This document shows positions 23,017 to 34,195 of a DNA stretch of 64,000 bases, piece after piece. Every line of letters starts with the position of its first letter. Within the stretch, counting starts at the first letter, position 1. The stretch covers positions 3,472,001 through 3,536,000 of the forward strand of contig KN832870.1 in NCBI GenBank assembly GCA_000827325.1. Reading direction: 5' to 3'. Source of the stretch: Oidiodendron maius Zn (taxonomy: Eukaryota; Ascomycota; Leotiomycetes; Myxotrichaceae). The position numbers were made by a program, and so were the translations under genes. Under the pieces are notes generated by a model. The model saw nothing but the letters and a program-made list of their open reading frames with translations. It searched no databases and was not told the DNA's origin.

Positions 23017-23569
23017 TGCTTTTATGCAAACAGGCCAAGACTATTAGGAAGAATTGTAAGTCTTTTATCGAGTGTTTCGCCTCATTTTAAGAGGGGATAC
23101 GGAACTCCACATAATTCTGCCTTTTGGCTGGTAAGCTGGGAATACAGGGTACATATACTAGAGGACCTGCAGTAGTAACTGTCAGACCTGCCGGCCCTGC
23201 ACTGTCTATCTTAGGCCATATGTCTGTTGGAATAGGACGATAGAGTAGTACCAGGCGACATACAGGGATGATGCGGGCACGGTGAGTTTGCGGAGCAAGG
23301 GAAGTGGAGGGGGTCGAGGAGGAGAAGTGGGGATTTGATTCGCGACGACGGAAGTGTTCTTGAGATCGTTGTGAGTATTAAGAAAATGTCACTCATGCGA
23401 GTTTTCCGAATTAGTATTAGCCTCCTAACCACGCACTGACAGGTGCTGCTGCGCCACAGTTCAGGCTCCCGCCACAGCCCTGCACTGCCACAGGACGTGG
23501 CCCTGCCTTAAGGTTCCCCAATCGGCAGGGCGTGTCTCACGTCGATGATGGGTTGCGGCCATCAAGCTG

Positions 23570-23705
23570 AGACCTCGTATCGTAGTGATACCATAACATG
23601 GACGCCGATAACCTCGGTCGGCTGCGAAGAAGTTAAGCGTGGTTTCTCACGATTAAGGGCCTCCTCGTGGACGCACATAATATCCTCGGGGCTCCGCAGC
23701 ATCGC
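23570..23705 (+). pseudogene. Possible decayed 5S rRNA gene
   Basis: Words in 5S order are present: ACCATA near 23590, GTCGGCTGCGAAG, the box-C-like AGTTAAGCGTGG, AGGGCCTC and a 3' segment ATCCTCGGGGCTCCGCAGC. The spacing from CCATA to TTAAGC (37 nt) is close to the 39 nt of Neurospora 5S as I recall it. Terminal stem pairing and a T-run terminator are not evident, so at best it is a relic. Confidence 0.25.
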
Positions 23706-24107
23706 ACTGTAGCTGCCTTAGGGAAGTTCGGCTTCCTCAATCACCGCCGACGAACATCAAACCCAGAATGCGATATATCGAGCGAGCCATATATCGACTA
23801 CTACTCAACACCGCCACATCGCCACGAGCTGCACCACCATTTCACGTCTTGCTGTCGCCCCGCGCGAGACTGACTACGTTGCGCGTGAACGGATGAGGTC
23901 GCCCGTTCGCTCTGAGAAAGCCCGCGTGCGCCGTCTCTCACCAATGTAGCAAGGCCTTACTCTCTCCACGACATCTGCCTGCGGGCCAACGAGTGAGTGA
24001 GTCGCATATCAGCTATAAATTCGCATCTCTCAGACATTCGGCCGTAGCGCCGAGCAGAAGCCGCGAGCACCTAACTCAATTGCACGGCGGTTCCTGGCGC
24101 TGCGAAA

Positions 24108-27100
24108 ATGTCCTTCCAAGGAAATGGTCAACGACGATATGGTTATGTTCCCCCCGCGCAATATGGGGTTCCAGGAGGACAAGACCCGAATCATCCGCAT
24201 CAGGGACTGCAGCGGCAGTCCAGCTTCAACAGCGGCGACGATGGGGCCGCCGTCGCCAACTCGAACAATAGCAGGTATCATGGCCCGGCGCCAGGAATGG
24301 GAACGGTGATGCCGAATGAGGAGTCATTCATAACAAGTCCTGCTGCAATATCTCCCAGTAGAAGCTCATTCGGCAATCCGAATCCGGCTATGTCTGGATA
24401 TCAGCATCAATATCAACCCTTCCCGACAGGGCCACAATCTCCATCAGCGACGCAGACCTCGTACAACCCACAGCAGTTTGCACGGACGCCGTCCCAAATG
24501 CATGCCCCTCAATATCGGCCCCAGCCACCGCTACCTGCCCAAACTCAACCGCAAGCCCCGCCTACTGTTAATAATGCTACATTTCCAAATGTGCAACCAT
24601 ATAATCCAGCAAACTATCAGACTTCGCAACCTCCCCCCGTTCCAGCCCGTCAGCATACGGTTCCTGCCTACAACTCTTACTCTAATTCTTCATACTCTAC
24701 AGTCTCGACGCCTCTTGTTTCTCAGGGCTCTACATATTGGCCGTCCGGGCAGCAGTACAGCATCCCACCAACTCCTGCACGCCAGACTGTTTACGAACCC
24801 TCTTTTGCCAGTCCGGTATATGTGCCGCCAAATTCTGCCCCACCTCGGCAGAACTTGTACAATCAGCCGTCGAACCCTCTTCCTTATCCAACTAATGGTG
24901 ATAACTATTCTGGGGGGGAATACCCAACTCCAGTAGCCACGCAGCCCCCATACCCCAACTTTTCAGCCTACTCTCCACAACCCTCGTCGCAGCCTCGTCC
25001 GGTCTCCGCGATCATAAACCCGCAGCAATCGTCGGTTCAGCCAACACAACAACTCCCCCCTCCAATACCAATCCCCACCGGCCCTCAGCCGACTAATGAG
25101 AACACGGCTAGGTTAGAGAGGCACCCAACTCTTCGTCCGCTGCCCAGTGCTCCAGCACGTGGAGATGTCAGTGACGAAGACGAGTGGAGGCTGCCGCTAC
25201 AAGGGCATGCTACGGAAAGCATGACGCAAGAGCAACTCTTCGCAGATATTGGCAATGCTCTTGCTCGGGCTTCCTCAACGAATTATGGCCAGCAAAAGGG
25301 CGACCTTCTTGATAGCGAGCTGGGAGAGGGAAATTCTCATCGAGTCAATTCTATGTCGACTACTACTAGCTCCGGGGCTGGTGCTGATAAGTTTTCGTCT
25401 TCAGCTTCTACATTACTCTTGAGTCATGCGGAATCGACGGACGATTATGATGATGATGATGAGAGCGACCTCGAAGCAGCAGCAGGTCTGGAAGCTATGC
25501 GTATTGCTGATGAGCAAGAGGCACAGCGTGGAGGCGGCCCAATGAGTTTTGGAAGTCAATCATCTTTTCAGCGCCATCAATCACAAGATGAAAGCAGCGA
25601 TAGTGACAAGAATATTGACTTGGGACTTGTTGGAGGAGGGTACGACGCACATATGTCTTATGGACAAGGGTTGGAAGACATCCTTACGAGCCATAGCGGG
25701 GAAATGGAGGATCAAAGTCGACCGTTACCAACGCCCCATGAGATAGAAAGGTCAAATAGCTACAACCATAACCCTCCTCCCGGGCTAGGCGGCATGGCTG
25801 ATTATTCCATTCCCGGCGCGGGTTCTATACATCCTTTTCCGGCTTTCGATAGCGCTAGAGTTGACACTTTTGGAACTGGTGGACTGCAACGACCAACGTC
25901 GAATGTCCACCGACTTAGTTTTGACGAGGGCGACGAACATTCTTTGCACTCTCGCGTCTCCGACTCAAGGCAGAGCGATAGATCTGAGAGTGAAAACTCG
26001 TCACGGGATGACATGCCGGAGCTCTTCTACCATCCAGGCATGGGAACCTCTCCGTACAATATGAGTCGGCCGCTCCCCGCGGTGCCACCCATGTCAGAGA
26101 ATAGGACTCCTCAGCTATTACCAGCCGGATCCTATAGGAACCATCAATATTCCAACTCGTACGGTTCCTCTGTAGCAACCCGGCCGCAGTTTGTTCCTAC
26201 TGGCCCTGATGGATACCCTACTCAAGAGTCTCTCAGTCCTGCCGGTCAATATGTCCCTAGGTCAACTTCTCTATCAAATCATAGCAACAAACCACAGGCT
26301 GTCCCACCAGTCAGGTCAAAGACTGATGCAGAGGAGAGGGCACGCGCTCAACGACTTTCTAACGCACGGCAAATGGGTGCTCGTAGCGGTACAAGCATTG
26401 ACGGTTATGATTTGACCTCGGCAACGCCGCAATCAACGATCACTCTGGACCTCCCTGCCCTTCCAGCAGGAAGACGTAAGAAATTTTCTCCGTCAAGATT
26501 GTCGTCCGCAGACTTTAGAAAATGCCAAGAACCCTGGGCCTTGAGCGGCATCGCAACATGGATCCGGGAAATGGCTAGCGGGGAGACAGGCGAAGGAGAA
26601 CCAGATCTGAGACAGAAGACTATAGAGGACGGCCTTGTAGCACTTTTCACCCATAAAGTACCTACTATGAACACCGCTGATGCAGAAACGCTGGGTCAAA
26701 AAGTTGTACGGTCTATGTTTGATACTGGGATCCTCGTACCTGAAGAAGAATGGGTCAAGTTTGGTCATGGTACCGTTTCAGGGGTGCTGTGGCAGTTAAC
26801 TGGATCTGGCTGTTACTCACCGAAGGTGCATGAACAGGAGATCCATGGCCGATGTTACTCACATCACTGTTCCAGGACACTGAAGAAAGTCAACCTGCAA
26901 AAACAAACGCTTGAGCCTTCTCGCAAGACTGAAGATTGGGTCACTTTTTTCAAAGTAACCAAAGAGCAGCTTGAGGGCGCAAATAAGAAAGAAGTCCAGC
27001 GCCAGAATAACCTCCACGAGATTGTCATGTCCGAAGATACATACATGGGACAGATCAACATTCTTCGAGTACTGTATAGAGATGATCTATCAACGTGGCA

Positions 27101-29579
27101 ACCACCAATCATAGGGAAATCAAAAATAACTAAATTTGTCAATTCAGTTTTTGGCAAAGTAGAGGCCATCAAGGAAGTGAACGAGAACTACCTGCTAGCA
27201 CAACTAAAATATCGTCAGAAGGAGCAAGGGCCTTGGATTATCGGCTTCAGTGACATCTTCCGAGAATGGATTCGCAAAGCTAGGACGGCCTATATTGAAT
27301 ATGCGAGCGGATTCCCCTACGCAAGCTATCTGGTCAGGAGAGAAGCGGAGAGAAACCTCCTCTTCCGGCAATTTCTCGACCAAGCACGAGACAACAAGCT
27401 CTCTGGGCGCCTCGATTGGAATACTTACCTCAAGGCGCCAATCACTAGATTACAGCGGTATACTCTTCTCCTTGGCACTGTGCTCGCCAACATGACTCAG
27501 GATACTGAAGAGAAGTCTAATCTCGCCACTGCAATTGAAGAAATCAAAGCGGTCACACTTGAATGCGACGCCAAGGTTGATGAGCAGTCAAAGAAAGTTG
27601 AGATTATCGAGCTACAATCTAAGCTATCTCTTCGGCACGGAATGGAGGATGTCAGACTAAATCTCGATCATTTAGGTCGTGAACTTCTTTTCGAAGGAGA
27701 TCTTCAACGAGCGGGCGCTAACCGTTTCACCTGGCTCGAGACACACGCCATTCTCTTCGATCACTATTTCATCCTTGCCAAGACCAACGTCCATCGAGAC
27801 AGTTCTGCCGGACGGAGAGAGTTTTACGATGTATCTAAGCTTGTGAGTACCATCTTGGCTTATGCTCTTACAGGACTAATGTTGTAGCCGATCCCAATGG
27901 AACTTTTAGTGCTGGAGAGTACGAATGACGATCCAGTTGTAAAATCCTCTGTGAAAGGAATTGGAGCTGTCACAACTGTTACAAAAGCAGCACCAGCCTC
28001 TGCGGTAGATCCAAGACCGCAGCGTCCCTCTATGAACACACTCGAGAGGTCAAACACTCTGGAACTAACTACCTCAAGCAATTCTGTAGCAACAGTGTCT
28101 TCCGTGACCCGGCTCAATCCCGCAAACTCAAATGACGGCGATGCGAGGTCCATGTATCCTTTCCGGGTGAAGCATCTTGGAAAAACTGAAGTATATACTC
28201 TCTATGCGCCGACTGCGCAAAATCGACAAGATTGGTGTGACAAGATATTGGAAGCCAAAACCCGACACGCAGCCTCTTTGTTCGCACAGAATGCTGAGCC
28301 CTTCCGGTTGCTCGTCATGGCAGATGGTGCCTTTGCTTACGACCTTGCAACGGCCGGTTCGCAAAGGCCTGTAGTTTCCGTTAAAGGGACACCATTGGAC
28401 AGAGCAATTCGAGACATGGAGGGAGTGTATGGAGCGGTGCCAAAAGTCGCTCCAATTTGCAGAGCGCAGGTGAATTGTGCCACTGCGTTCAACTCCAATG
28501 GGAAGCAAATGATTGCTATCGGCACTGATTACGGGGTCTATACCTCAGAGGCGTCAAACCCTCGAGGCTGGACAAGGGTAAGTTTCTAAATTGATAAGAA
28601 CAGACTTCATAGCATCTGATGACTCTTTTAGGCTATCCAAATCGCACGAGTAACTCAAATTACTGTTCTGGAAGAATTCTCTTTGTGTCTTATCATCGCC
28701 GACAAGTCATTAATCGCATACCACCTCGATGTAGTAGTGCCGGGCTCCAGTATGAGCGCGCAGCTTGACTCAGCACGCCGTGCACCTCAAAAGCTCTCTG
28801 GCGCCCGTGACGTCTCTTTTTTCGCTACCGCCCGCATGAAAGAACGGACATTGGTATTCTACAAAAAGCGTGAAGGTCTGCATTCTACCTTCAAAGTCCT
28901 TGAGCCTGTATTTCAAAAATCCACCGAGAAGAGATCTCGGGTCTTTGGCAAGAGGCTAGGCATCGGCGTAACGGAATTTTTCAGAGAATTCGATGAGTTC
29001 TACATCCCGACAGAATGCTTCACGATCAATCTTTTTAACACTTATATCGCCATAAGTACGCAAAAAGGGTTTGAGCTCATGACCTTGGACAAGAAAGTCC
29101 CGATTAGCATTCCGGATTTGAAGAATCCAGCAACGGAGAGTATTGCTAACAGAATTGCGAACCAGCGGCCTCTTGGAATGTTTCGGTTATCGGATGCAGA
29201 ATTCTTGCTTTGCTACGACGAATGCGGAGTCTATGTGGATAAGCACGGCGACGTGTCGCGATCGGTCATCATGATGTTTGTTGGCAAGGCTAAACACGCT
29301 GCTATGTACGGAGCATATCTGGTTCTATTCGACACGGACTTCGTGGAGATCAGAAATGCCGAGAATGGCAGGCTGAGACAAATAATCGCAGGCAGAGACA
29401 TTCGGTGTCTGGATTATGGAGTCAATCCACTTGGAGCTGGCGGAGCAGGTAGCTTACAGACACCGACCATTGAAAGTACAACCGAGCGGAGGACGCTGAA
29501 GCTGGTGATGGCGCATCCCGAAGTCCATGGCAATCAAATTGTCCTGGAAATGGTCCTCAATGAAGGACATTCTGAATGA
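24108..29579 (+). CDS. ROM2: Rho1 GDP-GTP exchange factor, Rom2 type (DEP-DH-PH-CNH)
   Basis: Exons are 24108..27842, 27888..28577 and 28632..29579, giving 1790 aa. Introns of 45 and 54 nt join ...YDVSKL|PIPMELLVLE and ...RGWTR|AIQIARVTQ. About 790 residues of Pro/Gln/Ser/Tyr-rich disorder come first, including an acidic DDYDDDDESDLE run coded by GAT repeats. Then come a DEP domain (about 803-885), the DH catalytic domain (about 965-1150; FRQFLDQARDNKL and YLKAPITRLQRYTLLL are its conserved helices) and a PH domain (about 1175-1380). A citron homology (CNH) domain follows to the C-terminus. Rom2 loads GTP on Rho1 at the plasma membrane downstream of Wsc/Mid2 sensors, driving glucan synthase and the cell-wall integrity MAP kinase path. 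The disordered N-terminus is longer than in yeast. Confidence 0.95.
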
Positions 29580-30230
29580 AGGCTGCAAGACGATTATAAC
29601 TTGCTCTTCATGCTGACGAATTGGCGAAGATGAGGTTGATATTAACCATGTGCAACGAGGGATGCGTTGCAGCGTGTCATTTGGAACTTGTTGATGCGGA
29701 TGATGGCTTTTTTGGGAAGGGTACGTATAGTACCTCACGATACCACTATTTTTCTTCCTGAGGATAATTTCCTCTTCGTGCCCTCATCTGTTGAATACTT
29801 TTTGTCTGGATATTCGTTTGATGATCATTATGAGCGAGCTGGCGGTTTTGTGAGATTCTTACTTTTGATAAAGAAGGCGAGATAGGATTGGCTACGTGGC
29901 GTTCCAGGCTCTTGTAGTACCGTAGTACCAAAAATTCAGTTACCAGATGATCTGCATATATCTTGTACTATAGATCCAACGATCGGTTGCAGATTGACTG
30001 CTTTGCTGTTTATCCGCAGCCGCCACCCCCCTGCCATATTTCTTCAATATCTCGACCCCTCGTTAGCGTGACGTCACCGCAGGCGACTGAATACCACTAT
30101 TTTTATCAGCGTTGAAGATCCGAATACAGATATGAGAGAACAGACTCTTTTATTCCGTGTTTGTCTCAAATAGACTTCTCGGTCCATTCAATTCATCTGA
30201 TAACGAGTCTACTTTTTTGAAGCCCGCGAT
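29580..30230. other. Intergenic, upstream of small unknown gene
   Basis: ROM2 3' region followed by a promoter with a perfect CRE-type site (30068..30077). No gene recognised. Confidence 0.55.
30068..30077. promoter_or_regulatory. CRE-type site GTGACGTCAC
   Basis: A perfect 10-bp palindrome containing TGACGTCA, the binding site of CREB/ATF-type bZIP factors (AtfA/Atf1 in fungi). It lies 153 bp before the ATG of the downstream gene. Binding is inferred from the motif only. Confidence 0.55.
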
Positions 30231-31033
30231 ATGGAGCGAAACACGCGAACACCAGTAATCGACGGAGGAGTTGTCCACGCTCCGCCCAACACCACTACTA
30301 CGTATGACTTTGCTGAGAACTCGCCGCACAGTCAGAGCAACACCGGAGCCACTGGTCCGATTACACATGGCGAAAGAACAGCGAATACTATGAAGTCTGG
30401 TCCGGGGAGCAGAGGTGTCGTCGAATCTGGTGGAGTCGGGCCAACCGCACAGTAAGCTATATGTCACGACGCAATTATACGAAGATAATAAGCTGATGAG
30501 CCGAAAAGGTCGAATGACTACTACACTGGCAATGCGGCCAATACAACAGGAGCCACTGGCCCTAGCGTAACATCCGACCCTCGTCCCACCAGCTCCAAAA
30601 TCAAGGAATCCGCCTCCGGGGTGAAAGGACTCGTGGTTGCAGCCCATGGAATGGGAGAAGTGGTTCGCGGTAATATCAATGCAGGTGTTGACAGACTGTT
30701 GAATGATGTATGTTGATCTTTTATATTTCCCTCTCTAGACGGCTGTTGTTTCGAGGATTTTACAGAAGTGGAGTCTCAGCGACATCAGAGTTAGCCACGT
30801 AACGATTCCATATTCTTAGACGGATTCTTCCAATGGCAGTCGTATAGATATGATATGATAGATAAACTAACGTTCATGAATAGAAAGCAGGGGAGGCACA
30901 CAACAATGTCATCGCCGCAACGGGTGAGCGTGAGATTATCACTGGCCAATTCAGCAACGCGACGAAGAATAGGGAAGGCGTTATTCCAGGAGCCGATACA
31001 GATCGGAGGAAGGACCGAGATTTCCTTCCATAG
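30231..31033 (+). CDS. Small uncharacterised hydrophilic protein, 189 aa
   Basis: Exons are 30231..30451, 30509..30707 and 30884..31033. Introns are 57 nt (GTAAGC...AAAAG) and 176 nt (GTATGT...AACTAAC...AATAG). The product is Gly/Thr/Asn-rich with a repeated motif NTGATGP (TGATGPITHGER, TTGATGPSVTSD). A better conserved-looking core follows, VKGLVVAAHGMGEVVRGNIN, with small-residue periodicity. The end is charged (ADTDRRKDRDFLP). No signal peptide, membrane helix or Cys is seen. The core resembles fungal proteins of unknown function in which an amphipathic Gly/Ala helix follows a disordered start. The CRE site upstream hints at stress control; that is inference. Confidence 0.75.
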
Positions 31034-31944
31034 CACTCTGAACGCTCATATCTATCGTAGCCTCCTGGATCTTGAATAGCACCCCACTTGTGTAGTTCAA
31101 GGGTCTTGGTAAAATTAAGCGGGAAGTTTAGTACTTCATTTCAAGTTATCTGGGCGAGTATTTTACCATTGTAAGATATATCAAATGTAACAAATCCAAA
31201 TCCATTCATATCGAGCTTTGATAAACTTAGTTGCTCAAAGGAAAAGGCGCTAGTTTTAACCTTGAATGATCAATCCCGAGGCAATGAAGGGGTTGTATTA
31301 CACGAGCTCGCACGCTTTGTCTATTTGGGCCTTTAGAGATGCCTTTCGAGACAGCTCCTACCAAGTGTTTCCAACACGGGATAGGAAGGCTAGCTTACTT
31401 TGCACAACATCAGAGGACAGTTACAGGACCAAGAGTCTCGCTGCTATAAACTTGTCACCTTTGCAGTAACTGTCATCGCCAGCTTCTGCGTAACTAAACT
31501 ATGGATGGCATAAATTAGCACAGTCCCAACACTCTGAACATTGTCCATTTCAACAGGACCAGCACTGTTTCCCATCTGGTGCTCAAGAATCCTCACGTAC
31601 AGCAGCTGTTCCTGGCCCAGAATCGCCCATGCAGCAGATGGGGTACTTTAATTTGATGGATCGCTTTTCAACAGTGTCGAGGCTCTCCAGGCCGATGCAG
31701 AGACAAGCTGTGAAGAAAGTGGCAAATTAGGCGTTGTAATAGCTTATGAATTCGTTGGATGTGGCTAAGATTTGAATACCACCGTTACTGAAGCAGAATA
31801 GCTAATGATCAGCACTCCTAAAAAGGGCTGTTTCAAGGGAGATGAAATTCATTGCATCCTAACATGACTACGTGGAATAAACAATCTACATCCCCAATCC
31901 TCCGCGCTTTACAAATTTTGCAGCCTACTAGATATGAATGCCTT
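31034..31944. other. Convergent 3' intergenic spacer
   Basis: About 900 bp between converging genes. No supported gene, repeat or RNA. Confidence 0.55.
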
Positions 31945-33246
31945 TTATGCGGCAATCTTCTGCTTCAGGATATCCTTCAGAGTGACAGCGTCAGCGGCGA
32001 ACTTGCTGATACCTTCCCTCAATTTCTCCACTGCCATAGTATCCTCGTTGAAGTCGAATCGGAAGTTTGGTTCATCATCAATGTAGGTCTTCCTCTCAAT
32101 ATCGAGAGTCTTGGCGCTGGAGGCGTCGAGCTTCTTCGAGACAACTTCGGTGGAGTTCATTAGATCCTCAAGGAGAGGGGGCTACGCGGCGTTAGATATA
32201 GTTTCTCGTATAGTAGATCACATACCGAAATTGTCAAGTAGTCGCAGCCAGCCAACTCAGTAATCTCGCCTGTGTTTCTGAAGGATGCTCCCATGACAAT
32301 AGTCTTATAGTCATACTTCTTGTAGTAGTCAAAAATAGCCTTGACAGAAGCCACCCCGGGATCTTCTTCCTTGCTGTATGTCTTTCCGGTATGCGCCTTG
32401 TACCAATCCAAGATACGGCCAACAAACGGCGAGATCAAGAATGCACCAGCCTCAGCACCGGCAATTGCTTGAACCGTAGAGAACATGAGGGTCAAATTGC
32501 AGTTAATCTGGTGATCTCGCTGCAGGATACGGGCAGCCTGGATACCTTCCCATGTGGATGCAATCTTGATCAGGACGCGGGACTTATCGATGCCAACGGA
32601 TTTGTACAGCTTCTCCCTGTTAGCTGTCCTGTCTCAAATGCATTGAAAAGTACCAACCTCAATGATGTGTAGAGCCTTTTTAACAGAAGCCTGGGTATCG
32701 AAGGAGAAACGTGCATCAACCTCAGTTGACACCTTACCAGGAACTATCTTCAAGATCTCCTTTCCGAACTCGACTAGGAGACGATCGAGGGTGGCATCGG
32801 TCTTCTCATCGATGTTCTTTCCATGCTCCTTGCCATATGCAACCGCAACATCTATCAGACGAGCATACTCAGGCTTCTTGGTCGCAGCGAGGATAAGGGA
32901 TGGGTTGGTAGTGGCATCTTGGGGTTTGTATTTGCCAATTGCTGCAGAATCGTCAGGCCCGTGGTCATAATTTTGAGGGCGCAAGATGAAACTTACATGC
33001 GAAATCACCTGTGGCAACACCCGTTAATAGTGGTTCAAGACATTTGTTTGAATTGGAGCTTACCTGAGTCGCTGACAACAGTCTGGGCGGCGATAGAGCG
33101 TTAGCAATGGTCCTGAGGTCAGTTTAATGCAGCCAAAGAGTCGTGCCAAGCACCCAGCTCAACAATGGCTCTTCCGGATCTCCGACCATCGGGAGGGGAG
33201 AGCTTACAGTACCAGTGGCTTTCAGCTGATCCAAAGAGGATGACAT
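31945..33246 (-). CDS. TAL1: Transaldolase
   Basis: Six exons: 33246..33208, 33082..33064, 33008..32997, 32941..32658, 32612..32226 and 32181..31945, giving 325 aa, the usual family length. Exons 2 and 3 are only 19 and 12 nt, and together they encode TVVSDSGDFA. The spliced N-terminus reads [13 protein letters not shown], then TVVSDSGDFAS, then [19 protein letters not shown]. Motifs present are [26 protein letters not shown] and the Schiff-base lysine in [11 protein letters not shown]. The enzyme moves a dihydroxyacetone unit between sugar phosphates in the non-oxidative pentose phosphate path, in the cytosol. Intron 4 (45 nt) must end at GGGAG rather than the nearer CAG to give [16 protein letters not shown]. 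The first intron is 125 nt, as often seen for early introns. Confidence 0.96.
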
Positions 33247-34195
33247 GATGACGGATTGGACAGTGTGGATTATAGTACGATTGAGTCGAGGGGAGTTGCC
33301 AGTACGGAGTTGATTCGTTGGGAGTGGCGGAGGACGAAAGCTTTTATGTTTCGTTGGAGGCTACAGCAACGTGCTCGTCACAGGACCGGCGGGGTCGTTA
33401 CATAATCACCATGCTGGGCTGATCAAGGGAGGATGAGAAGCGTTCAACCGTCGGGCCTAGATTACGATATATAATGGATTATTGATGATTTTTCTAATCG
33501 ACCGTCACCATCTTGGCCACCGTGGTGGTATTCGTACAATTAACCCGGACATCCCACCTCCCATTCATCCCACATTTGGCGTCTCTGGTTTATTGCGGCC
33601 ACCGTTTTATATTGCCTCACGCAGTGTCGAGCTATGACACGTAAAAACTCAATGTCATTGATCACGTGGCATGCTCACATAAAGTTGAGGCGACTAGCAT
33701 TAAGCAAGTCTGCATCGAAAGCCGGATGCTGGTATAGGTAAGGCAGAGAACACAGTGTTTTAGCCCTGCGCTCAGATTGTCGACACCTGAGTGCAATAAC
33801 TACTCTAACCCCTCCATGGATGATCCATCTATGTGACGAGAAATAGTCTGGATAGCGGTATCATGGAAAGCGCGGGTCTCATACAGAATGAATTATGAGA
33901 CCAGCGTCTGCAATGATTAGAAGCTCAAGACACATTTAAATGGAAGACAGATACATACCGAGGTTGTTTTAGGGACTTTAGACCGTTGCATATCTCAGAC
34001 TCATACTGTAGCGAATGTAAAATGAGCTACTCAAGATAGACTTCTTAAAAATGCCATTTACATACTCCATTCGTGCTCCTATACTCTGTTACCACACTCC
34101 ACCTATGATCCGATACGCTAAAACACTCCCCAACGCCGATACACATATCCTTCTCGGTTCGGCTAGAAAAGGACAAGAGCAAGACATAGGAAAGT
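33247..34195. other. Intergenic, TAL1 promoter side
   Basis: About 950 bp upstream of TAL1 and downstream of the RabGAP gene. A CACGTG word lies near 33664. No gene recognised. Confidence 0.55.

Larger units (their letters stand above)
22027..24107. other. 2-kb intergenic, divergent promoters of SND1 and ROM2
   Basis: Holds a CACGTGAC motif near 22835, a perfect 20-bp palindrome (22997..23016) and a possible 5S rRNA relic (about 23570..23705). Next comes a pyrimidine-rich leader before the ROM2 start. No protein gene recognised; an upstream N-terminal extension of SND1 would take the first 300 bp. Confidence 0.5.
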
